Below, piece after piece: positions 9,021 to 10,697 of a stretch of 10,697 nucleotides of DNA. The notes under the pieces were generated by a model. The model was not told the origin of the DNA and did no database searches. It saw nothing but the letters and a program-made list of their open reading frames with translations. Source of the stretch: Smittium mucronatum (taxonomy: Eukaryota > Kickxellomycota > Harpellomycetes > Harpellales > Legeriomycetaceae); NCBI GenBank assembly GCA_001953115.1, contig LSSL01000886.1, positions 1 to 10,697 on the forward strand. Reading direction: 5' to 3'. How positions within the stretch are numbered: the first letter of the stretch is position 1; each line of letters starts with the position of its first letter. The translations under genes were made by a program, and so were the position numbers.

Positions 9021-9044
9021 AAAAAAGGTCTCAAACCCTTTTTT
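9021..9044 (+). terminator. A-tract/T-tract hairpin, terminator-like
   Basis: AAAAAAGG (9021-9028) pairs with CCTTTTTT (9037-9044) around an 8-base loop. The A-run before and T-run after are the shape of a bidirectional Rho-independent terminator, but only two G-C pairs hold the stem. In DNA this rich in A- and T-runs the pattern is easily accidental. Confidence 0.2.
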
Positions 9045-9155
9045 TATTGAAAATTTATAATTACTAAAAAAATTCAGCTTTCTTTGTCTAAATAAACCTC
9101 TTTTTTTCTTAATTTTTTCGATTTTTTTTTATTAATAATTCTTCAATTTGTTTCT

Positions 9156-9180
9156 AAAGCGTTTCCATACGCTTTTTATT
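9156..9180 (+). terminator. GC-bearing terminator-like hairpin
   Basis: AAAGCGT (9156-9162) pairs perfectly with ACGCTTT (9169-9175) around the loop TTCCAT. The + strand continues TTATT, giving a run of five T's from the right arm into the tail. Three consecutive G/C pairs in a background near 18% G+C make this the best terminator candidate of the AT-rich part. No gene is seen upstream, so if functional it would end a non-coding or vanished transcript. On the minus strand no T-tail follows. Confidence 0.35.
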
Positions 9181-10697
9181 TATGAAAAAACTTTAAATAT
9201 ATCATCCTTCATTTTTTTTTAAAAAATCAGTAAATACAACCAATATTATGAAAAAATTCAATTTTTTTAGTTTACAATCACTAATATATGTATTTTTAAA
9301 AGCTAAATATGTAATTTCAGTTTTAAATGCATCTTTCTGGTTTGATGAATTAATATCATAGTGAATTAATATTTTCTCCTATTTTATAAATACTTAAAAT
9401 TAACGATTAGGGCTAACTAAATGATAAAAAATTAATTAAGAATATTATTGATTTAAACTTTAAAAAAAATGGAGGAAAAAATAATTTATCAGCAATTTAT
9501 TTTGAAAAGTTCCAAATATTTGATATATAATCGCAATAACAGGTTTTTTTATTTACTTGTTATTTTCTGATAGAAAAAAACTAATTCTATATGGAAAAAT
9601 TAATTTAATCCCGAATTGTTTTTTTTTAAAAAATTGAAATATTAACAATATCAAATTCTTTTAGAAAGAATGAATAAATTAAGATTATAATAGATAAAAT
9701 TTTCGATATAGACCTTTAAAATTGAAATATGGATTTTTCCAGGCAAAAAATTTCTATTACTTTATATGTGAATTTAGATATTAAGGGATTTTTAGAATTA
9801 AGATTCACAATGAAAGGTAGATGAATATTGATGCAGATTTCATTTTTACTCACGGAACTGGAATTTAGGAAATGTAGAGACATTTTTTAAAACCCTTTAA
9901 TTATATTTTAAATTATTACGCTTTTCCAAAAAGATAAAAATTTCTTCTATATTCCCAAATTAAATTCCGTTAAAACTTTTTTGATGATACAAGAAAAAAA
10001 TATAACTTTTGATAATGATGGAAATATAGGGGTAGATAAAAAATAATTTTGGGGCTGTAAAACCTTTCACACGAATCAAATGCTTAACTATTTGTTTTTA
10101 TTATTTTTATTTTATGGAATACAGCAGTGGTTTTAGTTTAAATATAAATAAAGTTTTTATAGATCAACTTTTATCTAATAATTAAAATCTAGATTAGGAA
10201 AATTTGTTAAGTCTTGTGTTTGCATATTCTGTTTTTTCGAAGGTGATTTGGAAGTTATGGCATATCTTGAGCTCGAATTGAAACTTGATCTCTTTATAAA
10301 TTTATCCCCTTTAATCTCACTTTTACCTTAATTTATATTTTAGCTAAACCTATTATAAAAAATTGGTAGAGGCTTAATGTGTTGATGTCAATAATCACAA
10401 TGGAGCAGGAAGTTGCAATATAATTTTTTTTTCTTTTAATAATTTTTTTTTACTGAAATCATTGGTAATCTAGTCAGTTAAACCGAGTTTTCATTATTTA
10501 TAGTAATTATATTTTTATTAATATGTTCTTTTTTGTCTAAAAAGCCTAAATTTTTTGAGTAAATTTAAAATCCAAACGTCAATACTAAAAAAATATTAAG
10601 CATTAAAAATATAATAAAATATATGAGTGATTTTTAAAAAAACTTTATGGATAGATTTCAAGTAAAATTAAGTTAACATAATAGTAATTCAGGAGAA

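Larger units (their letters stand above)
8281..10697. other. AT-rich spacer without recognisable genes
   Basis: All frames are short. One + strand frame at 10182-10331 stays open for 49 codons and includes EGDLEVMAYLELELKLDLFI, but runs of this length are expected about a dozen times in a window of this size and composition. Slightly richer patches occur at 8790-8810, 8883-8894 (a palindrome with GCGC), 10030-10070 and 10215-10300. Terminator-like hairpins at 9021-9044 and 9156-9175 are listed separately. No RNA gene or repeat family is recognised. Confidence 0.7.

Noticed and set aside
10182..10331. Plus-strand open stretch of 49 codons with a plausible acidic segment
   Set aside because: With stops about one in ten codons, a dozen stretches of this length are expected across six frames of this window. 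There is no start context and no recognisable motif.

Overview
No gene in this window can be identified with confidence. It is about 10.7 kb of very AT-rich DNA. Hand counts of sample lines give roughly 36% G+C for positions 1-360, about 25% for 361-540, and mostly 8-25% (mean perhaps 18%) for the rest. At that composition a stop codon is expected about once in ten codons in every frame, and that is what is seen: no reading frame exceeds 90 codons, and the longest encode low-complexity F/K/I/N/Y-rich peptides. I recognised no tRNA, rRNA, insertion sequence, CRISPR array, replication origin or known regulatory RNA.

Layout. (1) Positions 1-360 form a distinct block with higher G+C. It holds three consecutive perfect hairpins within 81 bases, a possible 3' end of a + strand gene (stop at 29-31), and two minus-strand stretches whose short translations look more like real protein than anything else here but are broken by stops. 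It ends near a terminator-like hairpin at 362-378. This is the edge of something, probably a gene lying mostly outside the window, or gene debris. (2) Positions about 540-5110 are featureless AT-rich DNA with only short repeats. (3) Positions 5111-5460 contain a diverged inverted repeat with a small tandem repeat in its left arm. (4) Positions 5461-8124 are AT-rich spacer with two microsatellites, (TAA)10 and (TA)9. (5) Positions 8125-8280 form a nearly perfect long hairpin with 46-base arms, the clearest structure in the window. (6) Positions 8281-10697 are AT-rich spacer with one terminator-like GC-bearing hairpin at 9156-9175.

Origin. Two readings fit. One is a large intergenic region in a strongly reduced, AT-biased bacterial endosymbiont with low coding density, where dead genes have eroded beyond recognition. 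The other is intergenic DNA of an AT-rich eukaryote nucleus or organelle. The bacterial reading is slightly favoured by the compact hairpins and terminator-like sites. The microsatellites and foldback elements fit either. No system of cooperating genes can be described from this sequence.
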